DNA from: JAGQPD01 sp020426865
Lineage (GTDB): Bacteria > Planctomycetota > Planctomycetia > Pirellulales > Pirellulaceae
Assembly: GCA_041399065.1 (NCBI GenBank)
Contig: JAWKTN010000002.1
Span: 496,001 to 560,000 of the forward strand
Reading direction: 5' to 3'
Length of the DNA stretch: 64,000 nt
The translations under genes and the position numbers were made by a program. The notes beneath the pieces are model-generated. The model saw only the letters and a list, made by a program, of their open reading frames with translations, did not search any database and was not told the DNA's origin. Position 1 is the first letter of the stretch; every line of letters begins with the position of its first letter. This document shows, in pieces, positions 36,984 to 46,027 of the stretch.

Positions 36984-38908
36984 AGCTTCGTCCCACACGC
37001 TGATGCAACTTCGACCCGCCGCGAGCCGCCGACGCTCTCCGTCGAATCAACGAATCGTTGCATCCACATCTCAAAGCTCATCAATCCCCACAGTTCCGTC
37101 GAATAGTCGCCGTAGCCACTCGCGTGGTGCTGCATCATCCGCTCGACATGCGCAATGTTGAACAACCCGCGGCGGCGCAAGTTGTCGGCACACAGTAAAT
37201 CGCGCATCATCCCGTTCGCTTCATGATTCAACCAACGTTCGATCGGAATTGGAAACCCTTGCTTTCGTCGATGGACAACGGATGACGGCAACAGTTTCTC
37301 GGCAGCCTTCTTCAGCAGATACTTTCGTGTCTTCCCCTGTAACTTCATGGCTGCCGGAAGGCCGGCGGCAAATTCGACAAGTTTATGATCGAGCAGTGGT
37401 ACGCGAGCCTCCAGCGAATTGGCCATCGTCAATTTGTCGCCACGCAGCAGGAGATAGTCGACCAACCACAACTTGCTGTCCGTATACAGCATCCGATCCA
37501 AAGGAGCCTTCGCCTTGCAGCGCACCAGTTGATCGGCAAAGACGGCAGCCGCCCCGGCCGATACCTCCGACATGACATCCGTTAACAACGCCCTCTTCGC
37601 GTCGTCGCTGAACATCGGAAACCAGTTCGCGAATCGCTGAGCCTCGTCTCGCAGCGTTAAAGCATTGAGTGCAATCTTGGCCCGACGCATGCCGGGTAAC
37701 CAACTGGCCGCGCCCCGCAGACACATACCTGCCAATCCCGGCAGATGTCGAAACAATGGCGACCAACGCTCACCTTCATAGCGCGCATAACCGGCAAACA
37801 GTTCATCTCCTCCTTCGCCAGTCAACACCATCTTAACATGCTGGCGGGCCAGCCGAGCGACCATAAACGTGGCAACCGTGGCCTGGTCCGCTATCGGTTG
37901 GTCCAGATGCCATAACACTCGATCGGCATGCTCAAGAAAGTCGCGTGCCGTAATCAGCAAAGTGTGGTGTTCACAGCCAAATCGCTCTGCCACTTGCTTG
38001 GCATACGGCAGTTCATCCTGCTCTCCATCGGCGTCGAATCCAACGGAAAACGTCTTTACTGGCTCGCTCAGTTGCTCCGCCATCAGCGCCACGATCACGC
38101 TGGAATCTACCCCGCCGCTAAGGAACGCGCCAAACGGCACGTCACTGCGCAGTCTCAACCGTACTGACTCGCGCAGCAGTTCCATCAACCGCTCTTCGTA
38201 TTCTCCTTCCGTACATTCCGCCGAATCTTTGTCGAACGATATGTCCCAATAACGCCGCAATTCCAGCCCGTCGCTGCGAATCCATAGGAAATGCCCAGGC
38301 AACAATGACTGAATGCCAGAGAACATCGTCCTCGGAGCAGGTACATACTTCAGCGACAAATAATCGGACAACGCCCGTCGGTCCACCTCCGCCACCACCC
38401 GCGGGTGCTTGAGTATGCTCTTGATCTCTGATCCGAATACCAACAAGTCGCCACGCCGCGCGAAATAGAGCGGTTTGATTCCCAGACGATCCCGGGCGAT
38501 AAATAGTGACCGTTCTTGGTTGTCCCAAATGGCAAAGGCAAACATTCCCCGTAGCTCATCAAGACAGGCCGGCCCCCGCTCTTCAAACAAGTGAACGATC
38601 ACCTCCGTATCACTTTGCGTTCGCAGCACGTGCCCACGCGATAGAAGATCCTGTCTCAGCTCGCGGTAATTGTATATCTCACCGTTAAATACGATTCCGT
38701 ATCGACCCGATTCGTCATAGATTGGTTGCGTCCCATCGGCCAGGTCAATGATGCTAAGACGACGCATCCCCATCGCCACCTCTCCGTCGCACAACCTGCC
38801 GTCCTCATCCGGTCCGCGATGGTAGATCGCTTGCAGCATTCCCTCAAGGATGGTGGGTGACGCCCCTCGGCTGCGATCAAAACTGTAGATCCCGGCGATA
38901 CCACACAT
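36980..38908 (-). CDS. Asparagine-synthase-like amidotransferase (copy 1)
   Basis: 642 residues of the glutamine-hydrolysing AsnB family. It begins Met-Cys-Gly-Ile-Ala-Gly-Ile, so the glutaminase nucleophile is Cys2. This fixes the start at ATG 38908, because the GTG at 38917 would bury the Cys. The synthetase half has the pyrophosphatase motif FLSGGVDSS. In exopolysaccharide clusters such proteins are thought to amidate uronic acids or other carboxylates rather than make free asparagine; WbpS of Pseudomonas O-antigen is a proposed example. It starts one base after the stop of a GT4 gene and overlaps the next GT4 by ATGA. Confidence 0.87.
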   Translation of the reverse strand: MCGIAGIYSFDRSRGASPTILEGMLQAIYHRGPDEDGRLCDGEVAMGMRRLSIIDLADGTQPIYDESGRYGIVFNGEIYNYRELRQDLLSRGHVLRTQSDTEVIVHLFEERGPACLDELRGMFAFAIWDNQERSLFIARDRLGIKPLYFARRGDLLVFGSEIKSILKHPRVVAEVDRRALSDYLSLKYVPAPRTMFSGIQSLLPGHFLWIRSDGLELRRYWDISFDKDSAECTEGEYEERLMELLRESVRLRLRSDVPFGAFLSGGVDSSVIVALMAEQLSEPVKTFSVGFDADGEQDELPYAKQVAERFGCEHHTLLITARDFLEHADRVLWHLDQPIADQATVATFMVARLARQHVKMVLTGEGGDELFAGYARYEGERWSPLFRHLPGLAGMCLRGAASWLPGMRRAKIALNALTLRDEAQRFANWFPMFSDDAKRALLTDVMSEVSAGAAAVFADQLVRCKAKAPLDRMLYTDSKLWLVDYLLLRGDKLTMANSLEARVPLLDHKLVEFAAGLPAAMKLQGKTRKYLLKKAAEKLLPSSVVHRRKQGFPIPIERWLNHEANGMMRDLLCADNLRRRGLFNIAHVERMMQHHASGYGDYSTELWGLMSFEMWMQRFVDSTESVGGSRRVEVASACGTKL

Positions 38909-38909
38909 G

Positions 38910-40016
38910 TCAATCACCCATTACCGTCGGCAAGACACGATTCGCAATAGCACCGCTGGAGCGAATCGCATCCATCCCGTCCGTGTAGCCTGGATCATCC
39001 CGTCGCTCCTCGGCAACCCATATTCTGCGACCGAGCACTCTCTCGTAAACCCCGATCACTCGCCGCGCAACACTCGTCAAATCCAGCCCACGCCGCAACA
39101 AAGCGCTACGCCCGTGCGCTTCGCCTCCGCTGGCGAGAGTCTTCACCAGCATGCGAGCCAACAACGACGGATCTCGCTCGCAGACCGCGTAACCCTCCAC
39201 GCCAGTCAACATCTCCGCGACGTCACCGACCCGAACCGCAACCACCGGTAGATTGCATGCCATGGCTTCCTTCACCACATTGGGCGACCCCTCGATCAAG
39301 GATGTCATCAGCATCGCGTCGCAGGCACACATGTAGTTCGACACTTCGGCCGGAGACACTCCCCAAAGGGGCACTAACCTGACGGTTTTTCCCAATGCCG
39401 TACTCGCTATTTCCACGGTACCCGACGCCAACTGATAACCTTTGCGAGGATTGGCCGGATCGCCTGGAAACAACACGTACGTGTCGTCTGAATCCCACCC
39501 CAACGAATGGCGGACCTCCTCCTTCTTCCGCGGACGAAACATCTCGACGTCGACTCCGTTAGGAATCACCGTTGACGGCACAGGTGTTACCACGCGTGCC
39601 ATCTCGTCACTCTTGACAATTACCGCGTCAACTCGCCCCGCCAACCGTCGATTCATCCAAACCATCACGCGACTGAACCACTCCAAATCGCCCGCCGCGT
39701 TGCACGGCGTTCCCAATAAGTCGTCGCCCATAAATGACATCACCAGCGGTCGCGACGGAGCACACCGGGCCAACCAACCACAATATCCAAAATGAGCATG
39801 AATCAAATCGACATCTCGTGCCATCCGACGGATCCGTGGCATGGCCTGCAAGTATTTCAGCTTCGGTATACCACCCATGTCCGACACGCGCACGTCAACG
39901 CCAAGATCGCGCAACGACTGGAATTGCCGTGCTGCCGGTGCCATGCTGCCCGGACTGGCCGCACTTGGCAACTCGGGGCAAACCATCAGTACCCTCAACC
40001 GATCAGCGCCACTCAT
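38910..40016 (-). CDS. Glycosyltransferase family 4
   Basis: 368 residues of GT-B type. The N-terminal part has VLMVCPELPSAASPG and DLIHAHFGYCGW. The C-terminal donor-binding half has VLFPGDPANPRKG and KEAMACNLPVVAVRVGDVAE. It is a probable cytoplasmic retaining transferase that adds a sugar to the System B repeat; the linkage is unknown. The start ATG 40016 overlaps the upstream asparagine-synthase stop as ATGA and is much better than the longer in-frame start at 40100, which would lie inside that gene. Together with its neighbours it forms the first of two amidotransferase/GT4 pairs. Confidence 0.86.
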   Translation of the reverse strand: MSGADRLRVLMVCPELPSAASPGSMAPAARQFQSLRDLGVDVRVSDMGGIPKLKYLQAMPRIRRMARDVDLIHAHFGYCGWLARCAPSRPLVMSFMGDDLLGTPCNAAGDLEWFSRVMVWMNRRLAGRVDAVIVKSDEMARVVTPVPSTVIPNGVDVEMFRPRKKEEVRHSLGWDSDDTYVLFPGDPANPRKGYQLASGTVEIASTALGKTVRLVPLWGVSPAEVSNYMCACDAMLMTSLIEGSPNVVKEAMACNLPVVAVRVGDVAEMLTGVEGYAVCERDPSLLARMLVKTLASGGEAHGRSALLRRGLDLTSVARRVIGVYERVLGRRIWVAEERRDDPGYTDGMDAIRSSGAIANRVLPTVMGD

Positions 40017-41986
40017 TGTCCCGCCCCTGGCACGTCTGAGCCCGCCGAAACACTGGCCATCGCACTTTCGCGACCGCCACTTTGATACTGCCGGTTCCAC
40101 GCCGCCAACGTCAGCAGCAGCCAGAGCCGATTCGCGTGGTCAACCCGTCCCTGCCGATGTTCGTCCAATACCCTGGCCACCTGCCGGGCAGAAAATATCC
40201 CTTCGGGCAAATAGCCTCCCGGACCTAAATAATCGTGGACCAAGGACGATAGTCGTCCGCGGAACCAATCACGCAATGGAACACTAAATCCCTGCTTCGG
40301 TTTGCGCAGCGTCGCCGCCGGCAAATGACGCTGCATGAGCTTTCGCAACACCAACTTTCCCGCGTTACCGCGAATCTTGGCATCGCTAGGCATTCGCGCC
40401 GCCAACTCAACGACACGGTGATCTAGCAGCGGTGATCGTACCTCAAGCGAATGTGCCATGCTCATCCGATCCACTTTCACCAGGATGTCATCCAGCATGT
40501 ACCCTCGGACATCGATTTCCGTCAAGCGACTGATCAACTCGCGATCCGATTGCATCACTCGCCACAACGGATCGGGCAGATACTGCTCCCCCATAAAGTC
40601 GGCTTGCTCAGCAAAGTCCGGCGTCAGTAACAACCGCAATTGTCCGACGGTCCAGATGGACGTCTTATCGCGATACGCCATAATCAGTGGCAGGGCGCTG
40701 TCGCGACACACTTTGGCGGCACGCAAGGCCTGATAATGCCAGCGTCCGGGCAGCACCGCGGCTGCTGTTTGAGCGAGGGCAGGGATGATGTGTCTGCCGA
40801 TGGCGTATGGCACATACTTGCGATACCGCTCCGCGAACAATGCACCACGATACGAAGAATAACCGGCGAACAATTCATCGCCGCCATCACCACTGAGGAT
40901 CACCGTAACGTGCTGCCGAGCCAATCTCGAGACGTGATACGTAGGAATGGCCGATGCATCGCCAAATGGCTCGTCGCAGTGCTCGACGATCGCTTGTAAC
41001 GTTTCGACGAACGAATTGCTGATTTCCGATTCGTGCAACCTCAACAGATGGTGTTCCGTGCCAAAATGATCGGCAACCCGGCGAGCGTCATCAGACTCGT
41101 CCCACTCAGCGCGATCAAAACCAATGGTAAATGTCTTCAATGGCTTCAGCCCGGCAGCGTGTGCATAGGCCACGACCGCACTCGAGTCGAGTCCGCCACT
41201 GAGGAAGACCCCCAACGGTACCTCACTATGCAGTCTTACTTTCACGGCGTCCGCCAGGGCAGCATCCAATTGCTCGACCCATCGATCGAAGCTTACACCT
41301 TCCTCATCCCGAAAATCGGCTGACCAATACCGTCGAATTGAAAACCGCTCATTCTCCCACACGCCATAGTGAGCTGCCGGAAGTCGCTGGATGTGCCGGT
41401 AGATCGTATTGGGCTCGTAGATAAAGGCCGATTGCAGAAACTGCCCCAATCGCCGATAGTCTGGTTCCGCTAGTCCGTCGCAGGCCTGAAGCAACGACTT
41501 CATTTCGGAAGCAAAGTAGAAACATTCACCTTTCTGAGCAACGAACAGCGGTTTCTTTCCCAGGCGATCGCGTGCAACAACGATTCGCCGTCGCCGTTGA
41601 TCCCACACCGCCAGTCCGAACATCCCGCGAAGATGTTCAACAAAATCGTCACCATATTCTTCGTATGCATGTACGATCACTTCGGCATCCGAACCAGTCG
41701 CAAACTGGTGCCCGCAAGCAGTTAGTGTGGCTCGCACTTCCTGAAAGTTGTAGATTTCGCCGTTACAGACGACATGTATGTCGCCGGATTCATTGGCGAT
41801 CGGCTGTTGCCCCCCGGCTACGTCGATGATACTCAAACGCCGCATGCCGATTCCCATGCCGTCACCGAAAATGTGGCCGCCCGAATCGGGTCCGCGGTGC
41901 ACGATCACATCGGTCATGCGTTGCAGGACGCGCAGCGTCTGCTCGGCACTGCAATGCGGATCAACGATTCCAACAATTCCACACAT
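40013..41986 (-). CDS. Asparagine-synthase-like amidotransferase (copy 2)
   Basis: 657 residues, paralogous to the copy at 36980. It starts MCGIVGIVD, placing the glutaminase Cys at position 2, and contains HRGPDSGGHIFGD, CNGEIYNFQE and the ATP-binding FLSGGLDSSAVV. Both halves look intact. It is similar in length to the exosortase-associated amidotransferase 1 type. In this locus it probably amidates a carboxylated sugar or intermediate. It lies 36 bases downstream of the GT2 gene and runs into a GT4 by an ATGA overlap. Why two copies are kept is not clear; they may act on different sugars. Confidence 0.87.
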   Translation of the reverse strand: MCGIVGIVDPHCSAEQTLRVLQRMTDVIVHRGPDSGGHIFGDGMGIGMRRLSIIDVAGGQQPIANESGDIHVVCNGEIYNFQEVRATLTACGHQFATGSDAEVIVHAYEEYGDDFVEHLRGMFGLAVWDQRRRRIVVARDRLGKKPLFVAQKGECFYFASEMKSLLQACDGLAEPDYRRLGQFLQSAFIYEPNTIYRHIQRLPAAHYGVWENERFSIRRYWSADFRDEEGVSFDRWVEQLDAALADAVKVRLHSEVPLGVFLSGGLDSSAVVAYAHAAGLKPLKTFTIGFDRAEWDESDDARRVADHFGTEHHLLRLHESEISNSFVETLQAIVEHCDEPFGDASAIPTYHVSRLARQHVTVILSGDGGDELFAGYSSYRGALFAERYRKYVPYAIGRHIIPALAQTAAAVLPGRWHYQALRAAKVCRDSALPLIMAYRDKTSIWTVGQLRLLLTPDFAEQADFMGEQYLPDPLWRVMQSDRELISRLTEIDVRGYMLDDILVKVDRMSMAHSLEVRSPLLDHRVVELAARMPSDAKIRGNAGKLVLRKLMQRHLPAATLRKPKQGFSVPLRDWFRGRLSSLVHDYLGPGGYLPEGIFSARQVARVLDEHRQGRVDHANRLWLLLTLAAWNRQYQSGGRESAMASVSAGSDVPGAGQ

Positions 41987-42022
41987 CGGGCAGGTACTCA
42001 GTTCAGCGACTACTGAAAGCGA

Positions 42023-43084
42023 CTATTGAACAACAATTACATCGGTGGGATACGCTTCGACCGGCTTCGGCCTGGTCCGACAAAATGACACCGCCGTGCG
42101 ATAAGTGCTGACACTCCGCACAGCAATCGATAACATTGCGTCTCGCAGTCCACCTTTCTTAACGACCACCATACCGATGACAGCGACCAGCACCAGCGAC
42201 AACAGCCATAGCTTGTGAAAAATGATGGCAGCGGGCAAGGCGAACAACAGCGTGACGATCACGGCACTGAAGCTCAACACGTACGGGATCATCTCACGAC
42301 TGTACTGCCAACCCGCTCCGTACGTTGAACTATAACGGATGACGGCACCATAGTCGTACATGCTCGTGCGGCAGCGGCGTAGTACCTCGTACAGCGTTTC
42401 GCGTTTCTCGGTATACTTGACGGCCATGCGTCCTTCCAGTCGAGCGACCTTCCAACCGGCATTGCGAATTCGCATGCATAGCTCATCGTCCTCTCCCGTC
42501 GGCAAGTGTGGATTCACGGTACCTGCCCTTTCCAGCGACTCTCGGCGATACAAGGCAATCCCCCCCAACGCCCTCCGTTCTTCCACTCTAACATGCAGAT
42601 TCTGTTTGAAGACGTTGGCGGATCCTCCTACTCGCACGCCTTCGCGCGTCATGTACTCTTCGTCCAACACTCCCGCCACAGCTCCGTATTGCGGCGAATC
42701 GTCAAGAAAGCGCACTGCCTTGGCCAACCAGTGCGGGTCGGCTTCCGCGTCACCATCTAGAAAAAATATATGACGGCCGTGCGAATGCACGTACCCGGTG
42801 TATCGCCCGGCTGCCACACACAACGGCCAGTCCGGACGTAGCTGTAGGATGCGGATCGGATACTTGCTGGCACACTCGACACTCCGGTCCGTGGAGGCCG
42901 AATCGACGTAAATGATTTCTGCTCCCGGTAAGCTTCGAGTCGCTTCGATAACCGACGCGACCGACCTGGCAATGAACTGCTCTTCATTCTTACCAATAAT
43001 CACCACAGTAAGCGGGCAATCCACCGAATCATCAGTCGGACGCTTGACGCTACCGCCGTCTGCTGAGGAATGGACGTTATTCAT
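42023..43084 (-). CDS. Glycosyltransferase family 2 with C-terminal membrane helices
   Basis: 353 residues. A GT-A domain occupies about 25-250, with TVVIIGKNEEQFIARS, VDSASTDRSVE and the DxD-like FLDGDAEADPHW. Two hydrophobic segments near 255-310 (VLSFSAVIVTLLFALPA and LWLLSLVLVAVIGMVVV) suggest membrane attachment. It probably adds a sugar to undecaprenyl-linked intermediates of System B. A 10-bp triplicated sequence lies in the 52-base gap between the flippase stop and this start. Substrate and linkage are not known. Confidence 0.85.
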   Translation of the reverse strand: MNNVHSSADGGSVKRPTDDSVDCPLTVVIIGKNEEQFIARSVASVIEATRSLPGAEIIYVDSASTDRSVECASKYPIRILQLRPDWPLCVAAGRYTGYVHSHGRHIFFLDGDAEADPHWLAKAVRFLDDSPQYGAVAGVLDEEYMTREGVRVGGSANVFKQNLHVRVEERRALGGIALYRRESLERAGTVNPHLPTGEDDELCMRIRNAGWKVARLEGRMAVKYTEKRETLYEVLRRCRTSMYDYGAVIRYSSTYGAGWQYSREMIPYVLSFSAVIVTLLFALPAAIIFHKLWLLSLVLVAVIGMVVVKKGGLRDAMLSIAVRSVSTYRTAVSFCRTRPKPVEAYPTDVIVVQ

Positions 43085-43100
43085 TTGTCATTATGTCCTG

Positions 43101-43130
43101 TCGCATACATTCGCATATATTCGCATACAT
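43101..43130. repeat. Three tandem 10-bp repeats in the flippase-GT2 gap
   Basis: TCGCATACAT, TCGCATATAT and TCGCATACAT follow each other directly, with a further TCG after them. They lie between the flippase stop (43137) and the GT2 start (43084), so a length change would alter spacing without touching either protein. Confidence 0.85.
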
Positions 43131-43136
43131 TCGACA

Positions 43137-44645
43137 CTATGCTCGCAGCGCTCTGGAAAACGTTCGAGGCAACCGGTCGGCCCAAGTAGCAGGAAATGCC
43201 AGGATGGCATAGGCAATCAGGCCGATCGCCAGCGCCACGTAACTTCCTCGGCAGGTTACTGGCACAACCCGCCCTATCGCATCCGCAACGCTTTGCATCG
43301 ACGACGCACAGTAGGTGCTGCCCCACCCTAACGCCACACAACCCAATAACGCGATCGTGGCCGGCAGCAACTTGATAAGCTCTCGCCAAAGTCGCAGCGG
43401 ATAGACCTCCGTACGAAAGAAGTAGTAGTGTTGTGCCAGATTAGTAACACTCGAGACCACAACCGAGCCGGCAGCACCCGCTAACCCAAACTGGCTGATC
43501 AGTACGAACCCGACGCAGGCATTGACGATCAAATTGACAATCACGATTCTCAACACGATCGTCTCGCGGGACATCGCCCACAGTGCATGCCCCAACACGG
43601 GATTCAGTGGGTCAAGCAATAGCGTAAACGCCAACGTCTGAAGGACAAATGCACCCGAACCGAAGTCCTCGTTGCGGTAGACCGTCGTTAACACATCGGG
43701 CGCCAAGAGATACACCGCCACGGTCGCCGGAACGCCCAGCCGCAGCAGAAACCTAATCAACGTTTGGCTCAACTCACCAATGTGTTGCCCGCCGCGCACG
43801 GCCGCATCGCACAAGGCAGGGAATGAACTAACGCCAATACATCGATAGAGGACCAGGATAGGCTGCAGCATTTGAAACGACGAACCAAGTAGCCCAATCT
43901 CGCGTTCCGTCGCGAATTTCGACAGAATGACCATATCCAACGAGGCCCAGATGACGTTGACGCTATCGGAACCGAGAAACACCATCGAGCGTCGCAATAA
44001 GCCCCACGCAAATCGCCAGCGGATGCGCCGTACGTGCCGACTGTCCCGGCAACTCCAACTGAACAGACAGTGCACGACGAGCAAGGTCAACAAGCGTGAC
44101 AACACGATTACTATTGCCAATCCCCACACGCTGTATCCCAACTTCAGAGTCACGTAGGCGGCACCCAGCATTGCCGCGTTCCCAGGGATATTGGCCAGGG
44201 CAATCAGGTGCATGTCCTCTCGTCCCCGGATCACAGCCTCCGTGATCATCGTCATCGCGTACGGAATGATTGCCAGTGACAGCAGCGCAATAACGACCAC
44301 GGTATCGACGGGATAGCCCATGACAAGCGCAAATAGTGACATGCATCCGGCGGAAACGAGCGAGGGGATCGCTGCCGCCACATACCCATGATACAAAACC
44401 CGCCGTGCTCGCCGAGGATTTCTCGCGACTGCACGAGTGACGGAAGTCGGCAACCCCGCCGCCGCGAATACATGAAATGTATAGAGCAGTGTCAAGCCAT
44501 ACGACAGTTGTCCGAATTCTCGCAATCCATATGGCGCCAGCATGGCATACACCGCGAAGGTGCTCGCCCGGTTGGCGACGTCCCCCCCCAGTAACGCAAT
44601 CGCATTGCGTTTGATCTTCGCTACTCGGCCCCGCACGGAACTCAT
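43137..44645 (-). CDS. Polysaccharide flippase (Wzx/PST family), System B
   Basis: 502 residues with about 12-14 predicted membrane helices spread along the length, in the style of MATE/PST-superfamily exporters. It opens with KIKRNAIALLGGDVANRAST and has a long central hydrophobic core. Wzx proteins move undecaprenyl-linked repeats across the cytoplasmic membrane. The start at ATG 44645 overlaps the stop of the O-antigen-ligase-type gene (ATGA), so the two are co-translated. A second flippase belongs to System A at 56097. Confidence 0.85.
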   Translation of the reverse strand: MSSVRGRVAKIKRNAIALLGGDVANRASTFAVYAMLAPYGLREFGQLSYGLTLLYTFHVFAAAGLPTSVTRAVARNPRRARRVLYHGYVAAAIPSLVSAGCMSLFALVMGYPVDTVVVIALLSLAIIPYAMTMITEAVIRGREDMHLIALANIPGNAAMLGAAYVTLKLGYSVWGLAIVIVLSRLLTLLVVHCLFSWSCRDSRHVRRIRWRFAWGLLRRSMVFLGSDSVNVIWASLDMVILSKFATEREIGLLGSSFQMLQPILVLYRCIGVSSFPALCDAAVRGGQHIGELSQTLIRFLLRLGVPATVAVYLLAPDVLTTVYRNEDFGSGAFVLQTLAFTLLLDPLNPVLGHALWAMSRETIVLRIVIVNLIVNACVGFVLISQFGLAGAAGSVVVSSVTNLAQHYYFFRTEVYPLRLWRELIKLLPATIALLGCVALGWGSTYCASSMQSVADAIGRVVPVTCRGSYVALAIGLIAYAILAFPATWADRLPRTFSRALRA

Positions 44646-45973
44646 GACGCCAACTCCTCCGCCACGGGCGTGCCCTGAAAACCAACCAGTGCAATTGTCG
44701 TCAATGCGACAAGAACTTCGTAGCCGTCAGCAATAAACGCTGATTCCGAAATGTTGCCAATGATTGCCAATATCAGTACGGCAGAGGCGAATCGGGCCAG
44801 TACCAGATCGTGCCGAGCTATGAGACGCAAACAGCGTCGGAATGTCACGAGCACCGTCGATAACCCTAAAAATAATCCAACAACTCCCAGGTTTACCAAT
44901 GTCTCGATGTACCCGGAATGTGCATGGCTAAACGCCCAACCAGTCAACCGTTCAAAATGCCGAACTCGTTGCGGTATCCAAAACGCACCATATCCATATC
45001 CAAATAACGGGCGATCGGCAAACAGTTCCATCGCCTCGCTCCAGATCGGCAGTCGGCCCGTCAGCTTCGTAGGGTCAGCAAGCTCATCCTTGCGTCCCAT
45101 CCTCGCAATCGTCTCCAGACTGACATCACCGCCAATCCCTCCCAGTACGATCAAGGCAACGGCGACTGCCACACAAGTGCCCCAGACGGAAAGGAGGATA
45201 GTGCGCGAGGAAAGGTAATGCCACCAAAACCAGGCGGCGGCCACCAACAGCGCGGCGGTACCGGTGCGGGCCTTGGTCAACACCAGGAAAATAAACGCTA
45301 CGCACGCAATTACCAGGAACAACTTGCGTTTCTCAAGTTGATAGAGGGAGCAACTGGCCAACAGGAGCAGTGCGCAACTGAATGCCTGTTTTGCAGGATG
45401 AAAAATACCGCAAAACCGATAGTCGACCCCCGCCAGAAACGTTCCGTAGTAGATCTCCGCAGCGACTCCCAACGTCAGGAAGAGACTGGAAAGTATGACA
45501 ATTGCGTAACCCACGTCGCGCATTCGCCAGACGCTGCCCAATCCTACTGCACCAGCCAGCATGCACGAAATCAAGATCGACCGCTTGAGTGTTGTATTTG
45601 GGTCGTCCGACCACACGACACTCAAACAGATGAAGCCAGTCGTCAGGACGGTGCAAAGAATAATCGGCCAATAGACATTCTTGTCGTGTTCTTTCTCTCG
45701 CCGAATCAACAGGTATGCGCCAAGTGCCCCAAAGCTGAGAAAACCGATCTGTCGAAGCCGATTGGAGGACGACACCTCTACTGCTTCGTCGTGATAAACC
45801 TTGTCGGCGCCAAATTGCGCATATTCCAAGCGAGTGGCCGCTTGCATGGCCAACAGGCCCAGCAGGAAGGTCGGCAACCAAAAGCGAACGAACTCAGAAA
45901 ACCGCCAGAGGGCCACCCTCTGGGTTGACGACAGTTTCACGTCGCTTTCGGCAACAGATAAGACACTCGACAT
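44642..45973 (-). CDS. O-antigen ligase/Wzy-type polymerase, System B
   Basis: 443 residues with about 10-12 membrane helices. The Wzy_C/O-antigen-ligase signature is present: VVWSDDPNTTLKR near the N-terminal third, GYGYGAFW, and the large periplasmic loop ending in FSHAHSGYIETLVNLGVVG, with the conserved His. It probably polymerises or ligates repeats at the outer face of the membrane. The sequence resembles the System A protein at 53411 (shared GTF.....YRF and TK.RT blocks), indicating paralogy. ATG 45973 is preferred to a TTG at 46006; a GAGGAG lies 12 bases upstream, which is rather far. Confidence 0.83.
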   Translation of the reverse strand: MSSVLSVAESDVKLSSTQRVALWRFSEFVRFWLPTFLLGLLAMQAATRLEYAQFGADKVYHDEAVEVSSSNRLRQIGFLSFGALGAYLLIRREKEHDKNVYWPIILCTVLTTGFICLSVVWSDDPNTTLKRSILISCMLAGAVGLGSVWRMRDVGYAIVILSSLFLTLGVAAEIYYGTFLAGVDYRFCGIFHPAKQAFSCALLLLASCSLYQLEKRKLFLVIACVAFIFLVLTKARTGTAALLVAAAWFWWHYLSSRTILLSVWGTCVAVAVALIVLGGIGGDVSLETIARMGRKDELADPTKLTGRLPIWSEAMELFADRPLFGYGYGAFWIPQRVRHFERLTGWAFSHAHSGYIETLVNLGVVGLFLGLSTVLVTFRRCLRLIARHDLVLARFASAVLILAIIGNISESAFIADGYEVLVALTTIALVGFQGTPVAEELAS

Positions 45974-46027
45974 GGCGACCGGAAACTCCTCGGTACCCTC
46001 TCTCAATCATCCGCTAACACAAATCCG

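Noticed and set aside
38908..38917. GTG at 38917 as start of the first asparagine-synthase-like gene
   Set aside because: It would add three residues before Met-Cys and block the N-terminal Cys nucleophile; ATG 38908 is required by the mechanism.
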